From positions 1 through 17,088 of the forward strand of contig JAEYOW010000030.1 in assembly GCA_023411375.1 (NCBI GenBank): a stretch of DNA of 17,088 nt, read 5' to 3'. This document shows positions 14,901 to 17,088 of this stretch, one piece after another; position 1 is the first letter of the stretch, and every line of letters starts with the position of its first letter. A model generated the notes under the pieces. It saw only the letters and a program-made list of their open reading frames with translations. It did no database searches and was not told the origin of the DNA. Position numbers and translations under genes: made by a program. Origin of the DNA: Bacillota bacterium. GTDB lineage: Bacteria > Bacillota > Clostridia > Christensenellales > Aristaeellaceae.

Positions 14901-17030
14901 ATGCAAGGAAATCCACTATTGTTAATCGCGGCGGTAACGCCGATCTTTGCCGCGCCCCTGGCGTGGCTGCTGGGCCGCACGCAAAAGCGCGGCGCGGTGA
15001 CGGCGATGATCGCCTCCAGCGCCCTGACGCTTGGTATGCTTCTGTGGCTGCTCGCCGGGGCGGCAGGCGGCGCGGAAGCCGCGTTTTCCTGGGACGGCCT
15101 GTGCGGCCTTGGTCTTTCGATGCGCGCGGACGGCTTCCGTGCGCTCTACGCCTGTATCGCGGGCTTTATGTGGCTGGTTACGTCCATATTCAGTCATGAT
15201 TATTTCGCGCATGAGCACAGCGTGGGCCGCTATGCGTTGTTCACGCTCATCACACTCGGCGCTACGGTTGGGCTCTTTTTGTCCGATACGCTGTACAGCG
15301 CGTTCCTGTTCTTCGAGGTAATGTCACTGGCAAGCTATCCTTGGGTGGCGCACGAGGAGACACCCGAGGCCATGCGTGCCGCCCAGACATACCTCTATAT
15401 CGCTATCATCGGCGGCCTGGTGATGCTGATGGGGCTGTTCCTGTTGCCCGGCGGCATGGCGGCCGCCAGCTTCTCCGCGCTGCCCGAAATGGCGCAGGCC
15501 GTGGGGCTGGACGCGCTTTGGCTGCCCGCCTTGCTCATCCTGTTTGGCTTCGGAGCAAAGGCCGGTTCGTTCCCCTTGCACATCTGGCTACCAAAAGCGC
15601 ACCCGGTCGCGCCCGCCCCGGCGAGCGCGTTGCTGTCCGGCATGCTCACCAAGGCCGGCATCTTCGGCATGCTGGTGCTGAGCGGCTTCCTGATGCGCGG
15701 CAGCGAAAGCTTTGCCGACCTGATCTTCCGCCTGGGTGTGATTACGATGTTCCTTGGCGCGCTGCTGGCGGTATTCTCCGTCAACTTAAAGCGCACGCTG
15801 GCATGCTCGTCCTTAAGTCAGATCGGCTTTATTATGGTCGGCGTGGGCATAAGCGGCCTTCTTGGCGGTGAAAACGGCCTCGCGGCGTTCGGAACGGTTC
15901 AGCACATGGTCAATCACTCCCTGTTCAAGTTGGTGCTGTTCCTCTGTGCGGGCGTGGTTGCAATGAACGCCCACGCGCTTGAGCTTGACGACGTTCGCGG
16001 CTTTGGCCGGGGCAAGCCTGTGCTGCATTTCGCGTTTCTGATGGGCGCGCTTGGTATCAGCGGTGTGCCGCTGTTCAGCGGGTACATCAGCAAGTCGCTG
16101 CTGCACGAGGGCATCCTGGAGTATATAGCCCATCTCTCCCATGTCGGGGGCAACGCCGCTCCCTATGAAATCGCGGAGTGGATATTCCTCATCTCGGGCG
16201 GCATGACGCTGTGCTATATGCTCAAGCTTTACATCTGCCTGTTTTGGCAGAAGCATCCGACCCGGCAGGCGGAGTTCGACGCGCAAAAGAACTACCTGTC
16301 CCCCGCTCCCGCCGTTGCCCTCACGCTCTGCGCGGCGGTCATCCCGGCGCTGGGAATGCTGCCGGGCGTGCTGATGACAGGCGTAGGCAGTCTGGCGCAG
16401 CCTTTCCTCAACGCCGCCACCCCACCCTTACCCATCGCTTATTTCAGCGCGGAAAACCTGATGGGCGCGGGGAAATCGCTGATCATGGGCGGCATTCTTT
16501 ACGCGCTTGTGCGCATCTGGCTGACAGATGCCGACCAGCGCGGCACCGTACGCTATTTAAACCGCTGGCCCCGTGCGCTGGACCTTGAAAACCTGCTATA
16601 CCGCCCGGTGCTCTCGCTGCTTGCCGCCATCGGTTACGGCGTCGCCTACCTGCTTGACCACCTGACGGACTGGCTGGTATTCCTGCTCAAGGGCTTTGGC
16701 CTGTTTCTGGGCCGGATGCTTGACGGCAGCACGGACGGCCTGACCCTCGCCGCCCGCAAAACCGTGCTGTCCCCTAAGCAGAAGAGCGCGCCCATTCCCG
16801 TCGGCACGCGGTTCACCTTTGCCGTTGGCCGCTTCTTCGACTGGTGCGCCGGGTTGCTCAACAAAACCGTGCGCCGTAACAACCCGATACAGACCAGCTT
16901 TGTATCGGTCTTTGCCGCCGGCCGCGAAGAGGCGATTACCCAGTTCAGGCAGCTGACCCGCTCGATCAGCTTTGGGCTGTTGATGTTCTGCCTTGGGCTT
17001 TATGTGACGCTGGCATACCTGTTGTTCTAA
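14901..17030 (+). CDS. Fourth, extended antiporter-like subunit (NuoL/MrpD family with C-terminal extension)
   Basis: The 709-residue protein has an N-terminal antiporter-like domain with a full set of ion-path residues: Glu139 in FFEVMSL, Lys220 in GFGAKAGSFPLHIWLP, Lys251 in GMLTKAGIF, His335/His339 and Lys343 in QHMVNHSLFKLVLF. This is followed by helices to about residue 540. The last 170 residues are extra: YLNRWPRALDLENLLYRPVL (552-571), a hydrophobic helix pair (about 572-605), a polar segment (606-660), FAAGREEAITQFRQLTRS (671-688) and a final helix (690-709). NuoL has a C-terminal extension that includes a long lateral helix, but I cannot tell whether this end is homologous. The start at 14901 follows AAGGAGGG and lies 11 nt after the previous stop; in-frame codons upstream to 14781 are a shadow of the preceding gene. 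Confidence 0.87.
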   Translation: MQGNPLLLIAAVTPIFAAPLAWLLGRTQKRGAVTAMIASSALTLGMLLWLLAGAAGGAEAAFSWDGLCGLGLSMRADGFRALYACIAGFMWLVTSIFSHDYFAHEHSVGRYALFTLITLGATVGLFLSDTLYSAFLFFEVMSLASYPWVAHEETPEAMRAAQTYLYIAIIGGLVMLMGLFLLPGGMAAASFSALPEMAQAVGLDALWLPALLILFGFGAKAGSFPLHIWLPKAHPVAPAPASALLSGMLTKAGIFGMLVLSGFLMRGSESFADLIFRLGVITMFLGALLAVFSVNLKRTLACSSLSQIGFIMVGVGISGLLGGENGLAAFGTVQHMVNHSLFKLVLFLCAGVVAMNAHALELDDVRGFGRGKPVLHFAFLMGALGISGVPLFSGYISKSLLHEGILEYIAHLSHVGGNAAPYEIAEWIFLISGGMTLCYMLKLYICLFWQKHPTRQAEFDAQKNYLSPAPAVALTLCAAVIPALGMLPGVLMTGVGSLAQPFLNAATPPLPIAYFSAENLMGAGKSLIMGGILYALVRIWLTDADQRGTVRYLNRWPRALDLENLLYRPVLSLLAAIGYGVAYLLDHLTDWLVFLLKGFGLFLGRMLDGSTDGLTLAARKTVLSPKQKSAPIPVGTRFTFAVGRFFDWCAGLLNKTVRRNNPIQTSFVSVFAAGREEAITQFRQLTRSISFGLLMFCLGLYVTLAYLLF

Positions 17031-17088
17031 CCGCCGCAAAGCCGCGTTACGTCCTATGCGATACGGAGCCGCGGGGCCCCAGGGGCGG
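17031..17088. other. Non-coding end of window after the antiporter operon
   Basis: These 58 nt hold no ribosome binding site and no convincing start. The GC-rich palindrome GGGGCCCC (17073-17080) has no following T run in view. In this operon all other gaps are 15 nt or less, so the operon may end here. Confidence 0.5.

Noticed and set aside
17060..17088. GC-rich palindrome GGGGCCCC at the end of the window as an operon terminator
   Set aside because: No T run is visible before the window ends and the stem has no loop; it may be chance in GC-rich DNA.

Overview
The window looks like chromosome from a GC-rich anaerobic Firmicute of the class Clostridia (Christensenellales/Oscillospirales-like). 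This is inferred from strong AGGAGG-type ribosome binding sites, sigma-A style promoters with 17-nt spacers, a secreted repeat protein with SH3 and peptidoglycan-binding modules, a PRK06851-type ATPase and an anaerobe-style Mrp/Mbh module. There is no rRNA, tRNA, CRISPR array, insertion sequence or phage gene.

Left part, minus strand (1-4850): a two-half P-loop ATPase of unknown role (19-1074), a terminator (1111-1144), a 785-residue secreted cell-wall-binding protein with a duplicated module (1171-3528) with its own promoter, and a PLP-dependent threonine-aldolase-family enzyme (3734-4771). Between the aldolase and the next gene lies a divergent promoter pair. Middle part, plus strand (4948-7426): a polytopic membrane protein resembling GT-C glycosyltransferases, then a YkuE-like membrane-anchored metallophosphoesterase. 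The latter is broken by a frameshift in a run of eight T and also lacks a conserved metal-binding histidine, so it is called a pseudogene.

Right part, plus strand (7504-17030): a strong promoter followed by ten tightly packed or overlapping genes encoding a multisubunit cation/proton antiporter of the Mrp/Mbh type. The order is MrpE, MrpF, MrpG, an MbhD-like protein, an MbhE-MrpB fusion, MrpC, MrpD, and three further antiporter-like (NuoL/M/N family) subunits, the last carrying a long C-terminal extension. This order is that of the antiporter half of archaeal membrane-bound hydrogenases (Mbh/Mbs), not that of classical mrpABCDEFG: there is no MrpA, and its C-terminal pieces are a separate MbhD protein and an MbhE domain fused to MrpB. 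No hydrogenase, ferredoxin-binding or NuoH-like subunit is visible. The last gene is followed by 58 nt with no convincing ribosome binding site or start, which may mean the operon ends there.

The most interesting object is this antiporter with four ion-translocating-type subunits and no visible redox module. It is either a very large free-standing Na+(K+)/H+ antiporter or the membrane arm of a complex whose catalytic genes lie elsewhere.
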